A stretch of DNA of 64,000 nucleotides, from positions 1,642,501 through 1,706,500 of the forward strand of contig NZ_CP050695.1 of the NCBI RefSeq assembly GCF_012044895.1, in the 5' to 3' direction. Below, piece by piece: positions 36,697 through 44,922 of the stretch. Below the pieces are notes generated by a model, which was given only the letters and a program-made list of their open reading frames with translations, was not told the origin of the DNA and did not search any database. Within the stretch, counting starts at the first letter, position 1. Each line of letters opens with the position of its first letter. The position numbers and the translations under genes were made by a program. The stretch comes from Aquisalimonas sp. 2447. GTDB lineage: Bacteria > Pseudomonadota > Gammaproteobacteria > Nitrococcales > Aquisalimonadaceae.

Positions 36697-38178
36697 TCAG
36701 TGCAATGCCTCCAGGGTCCGTGGCAGCCGGAGATGTCCGGCGTCCCGCGGCTGGAACTGTCGGCGGTGCTCCGGGTTGGCCTCGGGACTAATGCTGAACT
36801 GCCCCGGGTCCGTGATCCGGCGCAGCAGCGCATAGTAGCTGCGCACGCCACGAACGTACTGCACGGGCTCCCAGCCGCGGGCGTGGCCGAATCGGGTCTG
36901 TTGGTACCATTCGGGCTGCGCCAGCAGTGGCAGATGCTCACGGATGTCGGACCAGCTGTCGGGGTTGGCACCCTCCTGCTCGGTGATCCTGCGGGCATCC
37001 TGCAGATGTCCCATGCCCACGTTGTATGATGCGAGTGCCATCCAGGTCCGTGTCGGCTCCTCGATGTCGTCGGACAGGCGCTGCCGCAGGGAAGCGAAGT
37101 AGCGGGCGCCACCGCGGATGCTTTCCTCGGGATCCAGGCGATTGCTTACACCGAGCTCAGTGGCGGTACGCTGGGTGAGCATCATCAGTCCGCGGACCCC
37201 GGTGGGTGATACGGCTTCCGGGTCCCAGTGGGACTCCTGGTAGCCGATGGCCGCCAACAGGCGCCAGTCCACGCCATACTCCTCGCCCGCCTGCTGGAAA
37301 GTGTCCCGGAACTGCGGAAGGCGCTCAGTCACGTGACGCAGGAAAACGCGGGCGCCCACATAGTCGAAACCACTGAGGTAGCCGTAGTATCGCTCGCGGA
37401 TGTCGGCCAGGGTCGAGTCCTCGCGGATGGTGCCCAGGAACTCTTCGGCGGCTTCATGGAGGCTGGTGTCGCCGTCATCGAGAAACGCCCAGGCCAGCTC
37501 CTGGCCTTCGTCGAAGGTGAACGCGACACGCAGCTCCGGGTAGTAGTTCTGATTCAGGGCGAGGGCGTTGGAATCGACGATGGTGTAGTCGATGGCCCGG
37601 GTCCAGACATCATAGAGCAGTTCCCGCACGTCGGTTTCGGCGGCGATGTCCCAGGATTGCCGGATGTCGCTATTGGCGAGGTCGCGCAGTTTGTCGGCGG
37701 CATGGCTGTTGGCCATGACGCGTACCCGCGCGCCGTGGAAGCCGGCAAGCTCCTGGACAGATTCCGGAGCCGGCTCGCCGCGTCGGTAGATCAAGTGCTG
37801 ATCCACCTCGGCGTAGGGCGTGCTGTAGTGAAAGAAGGAGCGTCGGCTGTCGACGATGCTTAGGGCCCCGGCGGCAAGGTGGGCACTGCCGGAGGCCAGG
37901 GCCTGATACATCTCGGTCTTGTTGCGGGCGATGATCAACCGCAGTTCCACGTCAAGAAAATCGGCGAATCCGCGTGCCAGGTCGTAGTCCATGCCAGCCA
38001 GGCCGTCGCCGGTCTCGTAGAGCGTGGTCGGGCCAAGGCGGGTGACCACCACCAGCGTCCCTTCTGTCTGGACCTGCTGCAGCAGGTTCCGCTCCTGCTG
38101 CAGCTGTCCGGTCAACGCGAGGCCGCCGATCAGCAGAGCAAGTGTGGCAATCAGGAATCGCAGCAGCAGATGCACCAT
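36697..38178 (-). CDS. mltF: Membrane-bound lytic transglycosylase F
   Basis: A 493-residue periplasmic enzyme that cleaves peptidoglycan to 1,6-anhydro products. The N-terminal membrane anchor (LLLRFLIATLALLIGGLAL) is followed by an SBP_bac_3-like regulatory domain (LVVVTRLGPTTLYETGDGLAGMDYDLARGFADFL) to about residue 265. The SLT domain then has the catalytic Glu in IGYQESHWDPEAVSPTGVRGLMML. Length and domain order equal those of MltF. It is convergent to tadA. Confidence 0.94.
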   Translation of the reverse strand: MVHLLLRFLIATLALLIGGLALTGQLQQERNLLQQVQTEGTLVVVTRLGPTTLYETGDGLAGMDYDLARGFADFLDVELRLIIARNKTEMYQALASGSAHLAAGALSIVDSRRSFFHYSTPYAEVDQHLIYRRGEPAPESVQELAGFHGARVRVMANSHAADKLRDLANSDIRQSWDIAAETDVRELLYDVWTRAIDYTIVDSNALALNQNYYPELRVAFTFDEGQELAWAFLDDGDTSLHEAAEEFLGTIREDSTLADIRERYYGYLSGFDYVGARVFLRHVTERLPQFRDTFQQAGEEYGVDWRLLAAIGYQESHWDPEAVSPTGVRGLMMLTQRTATELGVSNRLDPEESIRGGARYFASLRQRLSDDIEEPTRTWMALASYNVGMGHLQDARRITEQEGANPDSWSDIREHLPLLAQPEWYQQTRFGHARGWEPVQYVRGVRSYYALLRRITDPGQFSISPEANPEHRRQFQPRDAGHLRLPRTLEALH

Positions 38179-38262
38179 GAGGCCTTCTTTCCGGAACCGT
38201 TGGAGTCTGACCGGAAAACTATTGTAGACTACGCGCCGCGCGACTCACGAGCCGCGTGATGT

Positions 38263-38350
38263 GGAGAGGTGCCGGAGCGGTCGAACGGGGCGCACTCGAA
38301 ATGCGTTGGCCCGCAAGGGCCCGGGGGTTCGAATCCCTCCCTCTCCGCCA
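38263..38350 (+). tRNA. tRNA-Ser(CGA)
   Basis: An 88-base type II tRNA with encoded CCA. The acceptor stem pairs GGAGAGG with CCTCTCC, the anticodon CGA is at 38297-38299 in the loop ACTCGAAA, the long variable arm typical of serine tRNAs is present (TTGGCCCGCAAGGGCCC region) and the T-arm is GGGGGTTCGAATCCCTCC. It reads the UCG codon. The 3' end of the gene is copied twice more in the tandem array that follows. Confidence 0.93.
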
Positions 38351-38705
38351 TGTTTTCCAAGGGTTGCCGCAGGCAGCCCTTGGAAAACATGATGACCCCG
38401 GGGATTCGAACCCCCGGATGGACAATTCGGTTCGACCGCGCCGCGAGGCGCAGCCCGTTGCCGCGGCAGCGGCAACGACCCGGAGGGCAAGGCGCAGAGC
38501 GCCGCAGCAATCCCTCCCTCTCCGCCATGTTTTCCAAGGGTTGCCGCAGGCAGCCCTTGAAAACATGATGACCCCGGGGATTCGAACCCCCGGATGGACA
38601 ATTCGGTTCGACCGCGCCGCGAGGCGCAGCCCGTTGCCGCGGCAGCGGCAACGACCCGGAGGGCAAGGCGCGGAGCGCCGCAGCAATCCCTCCCTCTCCG
38701 CCATG
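38332..38705. repeat. Tandem array containing repeated tRNA-Ser 3' ends
   Basis: Two full units of about 177 and 176 bases start at 38332 and 38509; a partial third begins at 38685. Each begins with the last 19 bases of the tRNA-Ser gene (AATCCCTCCCTCTCCGCCA). A long hairpin follows: CATGTTTTCCAAGGG and its complement around GCCGCAGGC, 38349-38391 in unit one. Then comes an inverted tRNA T-arm-like segment (CCCCGGGGATTCGAACCCCCGG) and a second hairpin (CGTTGCCGC-GGCA-GCGGCAACG). Units are nearly identical; one base is missing in the hairpin of unit two. No protein is encoded with confidence. It fills the 447-base gap to the next gene. Confidence 0.85.
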
Positions 38706-38797
38706 TTTCTCAAGGGTTCCCTACCGACGTCCCGTGCCAAGCCCTTTCTTTCGCGGCCAGAGGCGGATTGTGTCCGCGATAGGGTGAGGTTCAACGT

Positions 38798-39550
38798 ATG
38801 CGCTGGCTGATCGGTGTTGGGCTATTCCTGATTGTTCTCCTTGGTGGTCCGGCCTATCTCTATGTGACCGATGCCGCCGGCGTGAACACCGGCTGGCATG
38901 AGGCGAACCGGGAAAGCGCCGGCATGGCTCCAGAGCCGGATGCACACCCTGGGGCAGTGGTCCAGGTCTATGCGGCCCGGGCGTTCAGCTGGCGGGGCGT
39001 GTTCGCCGTCCACAGCTGGGTTGCGGCCAAGGAGGCGGGTGCGGAGCGCTACCGGGTTTATGAGGTTACCAGTTGGCGGGGCGGTCGGGTGGCTTCGGGC
39101 TTCGGTATCCCGGACAGAAACTGGTTCGGAAGCGCGTCCAAGCTGCTGCTGGATCTCCGTGGGGACGAAGCCAGTGCATTGATCCCGCGCATTGCCGACG
39201 CTGTTGAACGTTACCCCCACAACGGCGACTACGCTGTCTGGCCAGGCCCCAACAGCAATACCTTCGTGGCCTGGCTGATCCGGGAGGTGTCAGGATTGGA
39301 TGCAGCCCTGCCACCCACGGCGGTAGGCAAAGACTATCTCTCGGGGGCGTTGTTGGCGCCCATGCCCAGCGGCACCGGCTACCAGGTCTCGGTGAACGGT
39401 GTGGCCAGCGTCGGGATCGCCCGCGTCGAAGGCCTTGAAGTGAACATTCTGGGTATGGTGATCGGCGTCGATCCCTTCGGGCTGGCTGTCAAGCTGCCCG
39501 GAGTGGGCCATGTCGGGCTGCGTGAAAGCCCGCTGGCGCGTCAACAATGA
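38798..39550 (+). CDS. DUF3750 family protein
   Basis: A 250-residue protein with one N-terminal membrane segment or signal (LIGVGLFLIVLLGGPAYLYV). The rest matches DUF3750: YAARAFSWRGVFAVHSWVAAK, then the conserved YAVWPGPNSNTFVAWLIREV and LPPTAVGKDYL. The pattern Pro-Asn-Ser-Asn-Thr-Phe with an upstream His resembles the catalytic region of papain/NlpC-like folds, but that is inference. Function is unknown. It lies directly after the tRNA-derived repeats and before a flavoprotein gene. Confidence 0.8.
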   Translation: MRWLIGVGLFLIVLLGGPAYLYVTDAAGVNTGWHEANRESAGMAPEPDAHPGAVVQVYAARAFSWRGVFAVHSWVAAKEAGAERYRVYEVTSWRGGRVASGFGIPDRNWFGSASKLLLDLRGDEASALIPRIADAVERYPHNGDYAVWPGPNSNTFVAWLIREVSGLDAALPPTAVGKDYLSGALLAPMPSGTGYQVSVNGVASVGIARVEGLEVNILGMVIGVDPFGLAVKLPGVGHVGLRESPLARQQ

Positions 39551-39622
39551 CATGGGCCGTACGGCCGGATTGACGGCGTTGTCACGGTAGCGGAAGCGAT
39601 ATTCGAGAGGAGGCGGTAGCCA

Positions 39623-40609
39623 TTGAGCAAGCCGACGCATGTGGCGGTTATCGGTGCCGGACTGGCCGGGCTGGCCTGCGCCCGACGCCTGCGGGAAGCG
39701 GGCATGCAGGTGGCCGTGCTGGAGAAGGCGCGTGGGCCGGGCGGGCGCATGACCACGGCGCGTGGGCCGGATTGGCAGGCCGATCTCGGCGCCCAGTACT
39801 TTACTGCCCGCCATCCCGAGTTCGTTGCCGCGGTTGAGGAGTGGTGTCGCCAGGGGGTTGCCGCACCCTGGGATGGTCGTCTGGTCCGGGTCGGCGCCGG
39901 CGGCGTGGTGGATGTCGACGATGGCCCGCAGCGCTGGGTGGGGGGGCCGCGCATGAGTGCCGTGACCCGAAACCTGGCCCAGGAACTGGATCTATTGCCG
40001 GCCACCCGGGTCACCGGGATTACGGGTGAGCCCGGCGGATGGTGGTTGCAGACCGAGGAGGGACGCTCCGCCGGGGCCTTTCATGCGGTGGTGGTGGCAG
40101 TGCCTCCGGCCCAGGCGGTGCCGCTTCTGCAACTGGTGGCGCCGGAATTTGCCGAGCGTGCCGGCGGTGTGGCCATGCGGCCATGCTGGTCGGTGGTGGT
40201 CCGCGTGGATGGGGAGGCGCCGGATTTCGACGCCGCCTTCGTGGCGGATGACACGTTGCGCTGGCTGGCCCGGGATGGCAGCAAGCCGGGCCGGGAGCGG
40301 TCGGATGTGTGGATTGCCCACGCGGCGGGCGCGTTTTCCGAGGCCCGACTGGAGGATGATGCCGGTTCCGTGGGTCGCGACATGGCGGAGCGGGTGCGGA
40401 GCATGACCGGTATTACCGGGCCGACGGAAATACTCCGCTGCCACCGCTGGCGTTACAGCCAGTGCATGGCCCCGTTGGACGACGGCTACCTGCTGGCTGC
40501 ACAGCAGGGTGTGGGCGTCTGCGGCGACTGGTGCCACGGTTCCCGCGTGGAGGATGCCTGGCTTAGCGGCCATGCACTCGCCGGCGCACTGGTGGACGCA
40601 GGGTTGTGA
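39623..40609 (+). CDS. Renalase-like FAD-dependent oxidoreductase
   Basis: A 328-residue flavoprotein with N-terminal dinucleotide fold VAVIGAGLAGLACARRLREAG and the second FAD motif VLEKARGPGGRMTT, then LGAQYFTAR. The C-terminus CGDWCHGSRVEDAWLSGHALA closes the FAD site, as in bacterial renalases that oxidise alpha-NAD(P)H isomers. The precise substrate is unknown. A TTG start at 39623 is used; GGAGG is 9 bases upstream and no ATG fits before the fold. Confidence 0.85.
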   Translation: MSKPTHVAVIGAGLAGLACARRLREAGMQVAVLEKARGPGGRMTTARGPDWQADLGAQYFTARHPEFVAAVEEWCRQGVAAPWDGRLVRVGAGGVVDVDDGPQRWVGGPRMSAVTRNLAQELDLLPATRVTGITGEPGGWWLQTEEGRSAGAFHAVVVAVPPAQAVPLLQLVAPEFAERAGGVAMRPCWSVVVRVDGEAPDFDAAFVADDTLRWLARDGSKPGRERSDVWIAHAAGAFSEARLEDDAGSVGRDMAERVRSMTGITGPTEILRCHRWRYSQCMAPLDDGYLLAAQQGVGVCGDWCHGSRVEDAWLSGHALAGALVDAGL

Positions 40610-40619
40610 TGTCCCGTTG

Positions 40620-41471
40620 CTACTCCCGGCGCGCGTTCTCCAGCCGGTAGAACAGGCCCATGTCGCTGTTTTCCACCAGCTGCATGTCCCCGGAGAGCAC
40701 GACCGGATCGAAACTGAATTCCATGGGGCGCTGCGCCTTGACCTCGATGACACTCTCGGGCCCGCCGGGCAGACAGTAGAAACAGCTCGGCGGCGTGCGG
40801 CTGACAAGGAAATGCTGCTGTTTCTCGCTGTTGTCCAGCGGCATCATGAACCCCTGGATCTTGACCTCGCGACCGTCCAGCTCCCGCAGTTCGTCACTGA
40901 ACGTCGGCTCCAGCAGACCGTGGTCGCCCTCGCGGCTGTCCACGCTACCCAGGAGATCCCAGGAGACCGTGCCATCGACGTCGGGCAGTTCGGTGGCTCG
41001 CTCCTCCATGTGTTCCAGAGGATGGCCGAAGGCTTCGTCGGTAACATAGACGGTGAGCTGCTTGCTGATGCCGTCGCCGGTGAAGGTCAGGGTGTCCTCG
41101 CCGGGGAGGATGGGGCGGAAACGCAGTTCCGCCAGACCATCACCATCGGTTTCCAGGCGGCTGTCGCTGAGTTCATTGCCCACCAGGGAACTGACTTCAA
41201 GTTCCGCGGAGGAGACGCGCTCACCGTCGTCATCCTCGAGGGCGATGGCGAGATCGAGAAATTCCTCCCGGGACGTCGTCAGTCCGGCAACTTCGCCGAA
41301 CTCGTCCATATCCTTCATGTAGACGCGAATGGCTGCACCGCCTTCGCCGCTCCCGTTGCTGACGGCATCGGCCTGAACCGGGGTATTGTCAGCGTCGACG
41401 GACTCGGTGTCGTCGCCGCAACCGGTGAGCGCGAGCACGAGGACGGAAACGAAAAGCAATCGCGTACGCAT
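40620..41471 (-). CDS. DUF3299 lipoprotein of the probable zinc module
   Basis: A 283-residue lipoprotein with lipobox LALTGCGDD (Cys18). The middle (35-150) looks like an extracellular beta domain. The C-terminal part carries DUF3299: DGREVKIQGFMMPLD and FLVSRTPPSCFYCLPGGP with a Cys-x-x-Cys pair. DUF3299 proteins are often encoded with LolD-like ATPases and FtsX-type permeases in metal-related operons. It is the last gene of the operon started by the ATPase at 43511; the promoter has a Zur-like box, pointing to zinc limitation. Confidence 0.75.
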   Translation of the reverse strand: MRTRLLFVSVLVLALTGCGDDTESVDADNTPVQADAVSNGSGEGGAAIRVYMKDMDEFGEVAGLTTSREEFLDLAIALEDDDGERVSSAELEVSSLVGNELSDSRLETDGDGLAELRFRPILPGEDTLTFTGDGISKQLTVYVTDEAFGHPLEHMEERATELPDVDGTVSWDLLGSVDSREGDHGLLEPTFSDELRELDGREVKIQGFMMPLDNSEKQQHFLVSRTPPSCFYCLPGGPESVIEVKAQRPMEFSFDPVVLSGDMQLVENSDMGLFYRLENARRE

Positions 41472-41503
41472 GCGTCACCTGTTTGATTGAGCCGTCCGCG
41501 GGG

Positions 41504-42862
41504 TCAGCGCCCGCGGCTCAGGGTTTCCGCAATGTCGGTGCGGTAGGCCCGGATGGCGGGGATCAGCGCCGCCAGTGCGCCGACGCCCACCGCCATGGCC
41601 ACCAGCCACAGCTGCTGCGGTACGAAGACCAGGCCTGTCATGTTCAGCTGCTGCGTGTGGCGAAACATCTGCCCCAGTACCTCGGCGGCCAGGTGGCCCA
41701 GGAGCAGGCCGAGCAGAGCCCCCGCCAGCGCCAGCAGCACCGCTTCACACATCACGTGGAGGAACAGTTTGCCGCGGGATGCCCCCAGGGCACGCATCAG
41801 CGCCAGGTCATAACGGCGATTCTTGAGGGCGTTGTACAGGCCGATGAACACGCCCAGTCCTGCGGCCAGGACCAGCATCCAGCCGAACGCCTGGAGGGTG
41901 TTCATGCCCACCCCGAGCATGCGCATCAGACGCGCCGTCTCGTAGGCGGGTGCTGCCGCCTGCAGGGCACCCCGGCTATTGACCACCCGGGGCAGGGTGA
42001 CGGCGGCCAGTGGCGACTGGTATTGGACCAGCAGGGCGGTCAGCTCGCGCTCGTCGTCGTGCCCATGCTCCGCCGCGGCGTCGTCGCCGTTGTGGTCCTC
42101 GTGGTCGTCCTCGTGAACGTGCTCAGGCGCCTCATCCTCGTAGGCGTGTTCACCGCTGTCGGAGTGTTCTTCGTCGTCGTGGTCATGATCATGGTCATGC
42201 ACCTGCCAGACGCTGGGGACGCTCACCAGGATGAGACGGTCCAGAACCGTGCCCGTGCGCTCGAGCACGCCGGTAATGCGATAGGGGTGATCATCGTGGA
42301 CCTCGCCGCCGGCGGCGCCATCAGCGGCGATGCCGTGGACGCCGACGAACCTGTCACCCACGCCCAGGTTGGTTCGCTCGGCGGCGTCGGCACCGAGTAC
42401 GGCTTCCATGTCGTCCTGCCACATTTCACCACGCCGGGGTGTTCCACCGTAATGCGCTGCGTACTGGTGGCTGGTACCGACAATGCGGAAACCCCGGTAG
42501 CTGTCACCCAGTGCCAGGGGGATGGTATCCGCCACCAGCGGGTGTTCCCGCACCCAGTTGGCGTCCTGCATGGGAATGTTCCCGGTGGGCGCGTCAATGT
42601 GGTAGATGCTGGAGAGAATCAGCTGCATGGGGCTGCCCTTGGCACCGACCACCAGATCGATCCCGGCTGCGTCGCGGCTCAGGCGCTGCTCCATCTGATG
42701 GCCGAACAGCAGGAGCACGGTAATGGTAGCGATGCCCAGGGCCAGCAGCAGCAGGTTCAGTGTGGCCGAGAGGGCATTGCGACGCAGGTACGCCAGGCTC
42801 AGACGAGCCATGTTCATGCCGCCATGTTTCCCGGCAAGCGCACCTTCTTGCCCATCACGCAT
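41504..42862 (-). CDS. FtsX/MacB-type permease with His-rich periplasmic loop
   Basis: A 452-residue permease with one N-terminal helix (NALSATLNLLLLALGIATITVLLLFG), a periplasmic domain and three C-terminal helices with RYDLALMRALGASRGKLF, the FtsX signature. Within the periplasmic part lies an insertion of about 50 residues dominated by His, Asp and Glu (HDHDHDHDDEEHSDSGEHAY and on), which should bind metal such as zinc. The ATG at 42862 has GGAGG 6 bases upstream and overlaps the ATPase by 8 bases; ATG at 42817 is an alternative. Probably works with the ATPase and lipoprotein on the outer envelope. Confidence 0.85.
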   Translation of the reverse strand: MRDGQEGALAGKHGGMNMARLSLAYLRRNALSATLNLLLLALGIATITVLLLFGHQMEQRLSRDAAGIDLVVGAKGSPMQLILSSIYHIDAPTGNIPMQDANWVREHPLVADTIPLALGDSYRGFRIVGTSHQYAAHYGGTPRRGEMWQDDMEAVLGADAAERTNLGVGDRFVGVHGIAADGAAGGEVHDDHPYRITGVLERTGTVLDRLILVSVPSVWQVHDHDHDHDDEEHSDSGEHAYEDEAPEHVHEDDHEDHNGDDAAAEHGHDDERELTALLVQYQSPLAAVTLPRVVNSRGALQAAAPAYETARLMRMLGVGMNTLQAFGWMLVLAAGLGVFIGLYNALKNRRYDLALMRALGASRGKLFLHVMCEAVLLALAGALLGLLLGHLAAEVLGQMFRHTQQLNMTGLVFVPQQLWLVAMAVGVGALAALIPAIRAYRTDIAETLSRGR

Positions 42863-43511
42863 GGTGTGCCTCCGTGGTGCCGGCAGGGAGTTCCAGTGTG
42901 TGCTCCATGTATTCGCGTACCCGGCCGTCGTGGGTGGCCACGACCAGACCGGCACCGCTGTCCCGGGCCTGCTCGGTGAGCAGCGCCATGACCTGCCGAC
43001 AGTTGCGGTCGTCCAGAGCCGAGGTGGGCTCGTCCGCCAGAATGGCCAGCGGTTCGTTGACCAGCGCTCGCGCAATGGCCACGCGCTGTGCCTGGCCCTG
43101 ACTCAGTCGGTGCGGATACTGGTCCGCAAGCTCGTTGATGTCCAGCCGCCCCAACACTGCCCGTATCCGGGCGTCGTCCCGGGGAAGCTCCGCGAAGTAA
43201 CGGGCCAGTCGCAGGTTGTCCGCAACCGTGAGCGCCCCGATCAGGTGCAGGCTCTGGAACACGAGGCCGATATGCCGCCCCCGGAAGCGATCCAGCGCGC
43301 GCTCCCCCATGGTGTGGAGTTCCTGGTCACCGACCACGACCCGGCCGGAGGCGGGCCGAAGCAGCCCGGCCAGGATATGCAGGAACGTGCTCTTGCCGCT
43401 GCCGGAAGGGCCGACAATGGCCCAGTGTTCACCGCTCCTGCCCTGCCAGGAGGGCAGGGAGACAGTGCTGCCGTCACGGTAGCGATGGGTGATCCCTTCA
43501 AGCGCGAGCAT
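42855..43511 (-). CDS. LolD/MacB-type ABC ATPase
   Basis: A 218-residue ATPase. Walker A GPSGSGKST, Q-loop LVFQSLHLI, signature LSQGQAQRVAIARAL, Walker B LAILADEPTSALD and switch VVATHD are all present. The length and LSQGQAQR signature place it with LolD/MacB-like proteins that drive mechanotransmission permeases of the FtsX type. It is the first gene of the ATPase-permease-DUF3299 operon; a Zur-like box lies 27 bases upstream. Confidence 0.9.
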   Translation of the reverse strand: MLALEGITHRYRDGSTVSLPSWQGRSGEHWAIVGPSGSGKSTFLHILAGLLRPASGRVVVGDQELHTMGERALDRFRGRHIGLVFQSLHLIGALTVADNLRLARYFAELPRDDARIRAVLGRLDINELADQYPHRLSQGQAQRVAIARALVNEPLAILADEPTSALDDRNCRQVMALLTEQARDSGAGLVVATHDGRVREYMEHTLELPAGTTEAHHA

Positions 43512-43537
43512 TGATCTCCGGCTTCCTGTTGCAATTT

Positions 43538-43550
43538 GTTATAGTGTAAC
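43538..43550. promoter_or_regulatory. Zur-like box between ABC operon and cobW gene
   Basis: GTTATAGTGTAAC fits the Zur core palindrome and lies between the two divergent units, 27 bases before the ATPase start and 46 before the GTPase start, in an A/T-rich patch. A half site GTTATCAC follows at 43553. Control of both units by Zur is inferred from the site and from the metal-related gene content. Confidence 0.6.
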
Positions 43551-43595
43551 GCGTTATCACCCTGTCCACAGCCCCGCGGGCTTCCAGATTGACGG

Positions 43596-44645
43596 ATGAA
43601 CTGCATGTCACGCCAACGTATCACGGACGTTCCGACCAACCTGATCACCGGCTTCCTCGGCGTGGGCAAGACCACGGCGGTGCGGGCATTGCTGAACGGG
43701 GCGCCGGCGAACGAGCGCTGGGCCGTGCTGGTGAACGAGTTCGGCCAGATCGGCGTTGACGCCGCGGCTGTTGCACCGGAACACGGTGAGCCCGTAATCC
43801 GGGAACTGCCCGGGGGCTGCCTGTGCTGCACCATGGGGGCACCCCTGCAGGTTACCCTGACGCGGCTGCTGCGCGAAGCACTGCCGGACCGGCTGCTGAT
43901 CGAGCCCACCGGCGTGGGGCACCCGGCGCGGGTGCTGGATACGCTGCGTGGCGAGGGGCTGGCAGAGGCGCTGGACGTCCGCGCCACCGTCTGCCTGGTG
44001 GATCCGCGCCGCCTGGATGATGAGTGGGTGACGAGTGACAGTACCTTCCAGGATCAGGTGGAAATGGCGGATGTCCTGGTGGGCAACAAGCAGGACCTCT
44101 GCGACGAGGCCGCCCTGCAGCGATTCCGGGACTGGGGAGCGACGCTTTACCCGTCCAAGGCGGTGGTGGCGACCACCGAGAACGGTGCACTGGATCCCGA
44201 GTGGCTGGATGTCCAGGCCGGTTCCGGCCGTGTGGCCCGCCACCCCGAGGCCCATCATGATCACGGCCACGTGCATGGTCATGTCCACGGCGCCGAGGAC
44301 ACCGGGGAGCCGCGACCGGGGCTGCCGGTGCGCGTCCGCGACCAGGGGCAGGGCCTGGATGCCTGTGGCTGGCGCTTTCACCCCGGCGACGTTTTCGACG
44401 CGGATCGTTTGGCCGAGGTTCTGCGTGGGATTCATCCGTCCCAGCGGGTCAAGGGTGTGTTCCGGTGTGACGACGGCTGGTTGCTGTTCGATCGTGCCGA
44501 GGGGGCGTTGAGCGTGCGGCTCTGCGCCTGGCGTACGGACAGCCGCGTGGAGTGCATTGCCGGTGCAGGGGCGGCGCCGGACTGGGAACAGGTGGAGCAG
44601 GACCTGCTTGCAGCCCGCCTGGAACAGACGTCCCGCACCGCGTAG
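43596..44645 (+). CDS. CobW/COG0523-family GTPase, zinc metallochaperone type
   Basis: A 349-residue G3E GTPase. The P-loop is GFLGVGKTTAVRALL, the metal site Cys-x-Cys-Cys occurs in ELPGGCLCCTMG, and NKQD (VGNKQDLCD) gives guanine specificity. A His-rich linker (HHDHGHVHGHVHG) precedes the CobW C-terminal domain. Zur-controlled members such as ZigA/ZNG1-type proteins deliver zinc to client enzymes in shortage. The start could also be the ATG at 43605. The final codons overlap the left arm of the repeat at 44641. Confidence 0.88.
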   Translation: MNCMSRQRITDVPTNLITGFLGVGKTTAVRALLNGAPANERWAVLVNEFGQIGVDAAAVAPEHGEPVIRELPGGCLCCTMGAPLQVTLTRLLREALPDRLLIEPTGVGHPARVLDTLRGEGLAEALDVRATVCLVDPRRLDDEWVTSDSTFQDQVEMADVLVGNKQDLCDEAALQRFRDWGATLYPSKAVVATTENGALDPEWLDVQAGSGRVARHPEAHHDHGHVHGHVHGAEDTGEPRPGLPVRVRDQGQGLDACGWRFHPGDVFDADRLAEVLRGIHPSQRVKGVFRCDDGWLLFDRAEGALSVRLCAWRTDSRVECIAGAGAAPDWEQVEQDLLAARLEQTSRTA

Positions 44646-44904
44646 GAGCGGCGCAAGCCGCGACCATTGCAGAGCACCCGGCGCCGAAACGAACCCAGGC
44701 GCCACACCGTCAAGCATCCTCGGCCGCTGATCGGGTGCTCCGGTCACGGACCGTCACTGGCCATGGATGGCCAGTGCCGAGCGTACACGGATGTATTCAC
44801 AGCGTGTCCGTGACCGGAGTACCCGATCGGCGGCCCCGGATCAAAGGCACCTGAAGAGCCTGCGCTGATGCTCTGCAATGGTCGCGGCTTGCTCCGCTCC
44901 TACG
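44641..44904. repeat. Nested palindromic repeat with REP-like ends
   Basis: Seen directly in three shells. Outer arms 44641-44676 and 44869-44904 are inverted copies over 36 bases with one mismatch; they start CGTAGGAGCGG and resemble the GTAGGAGCGG...CCGCGA REP sequences of Pseudomonas and Xanthomonas. Middle arms 44722-44751 and 44806-44835 match over 30 bases with two mismatches. The centre has a perfect hairpin CACTGGCCAT-GG-ATGGCCAGTG type at 44755-44776 with GGA at its tip, and TACACGGATGTA near 44784-44795. The left arm covers the cobW stop. The rest of the gap to fadJ has nothing else. Confidence 0.8.
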
Positions 44905-44922
44905 GTGAGGATGCGGCGCGAC

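Noticed and set aside
38332-38705. CRISPR array
   Set aside because: Units are 176-177 bases, contiguous and nearly identical without variable spacers, and contain tRNA sequence; there are no cas genes.
38219-38810. Open frames on both strands through the tRNA-derived repeats
   Set aside because: They only translate the repeat units (the same peptide twice) and include tRNA sequence; no ribosome-binding site.
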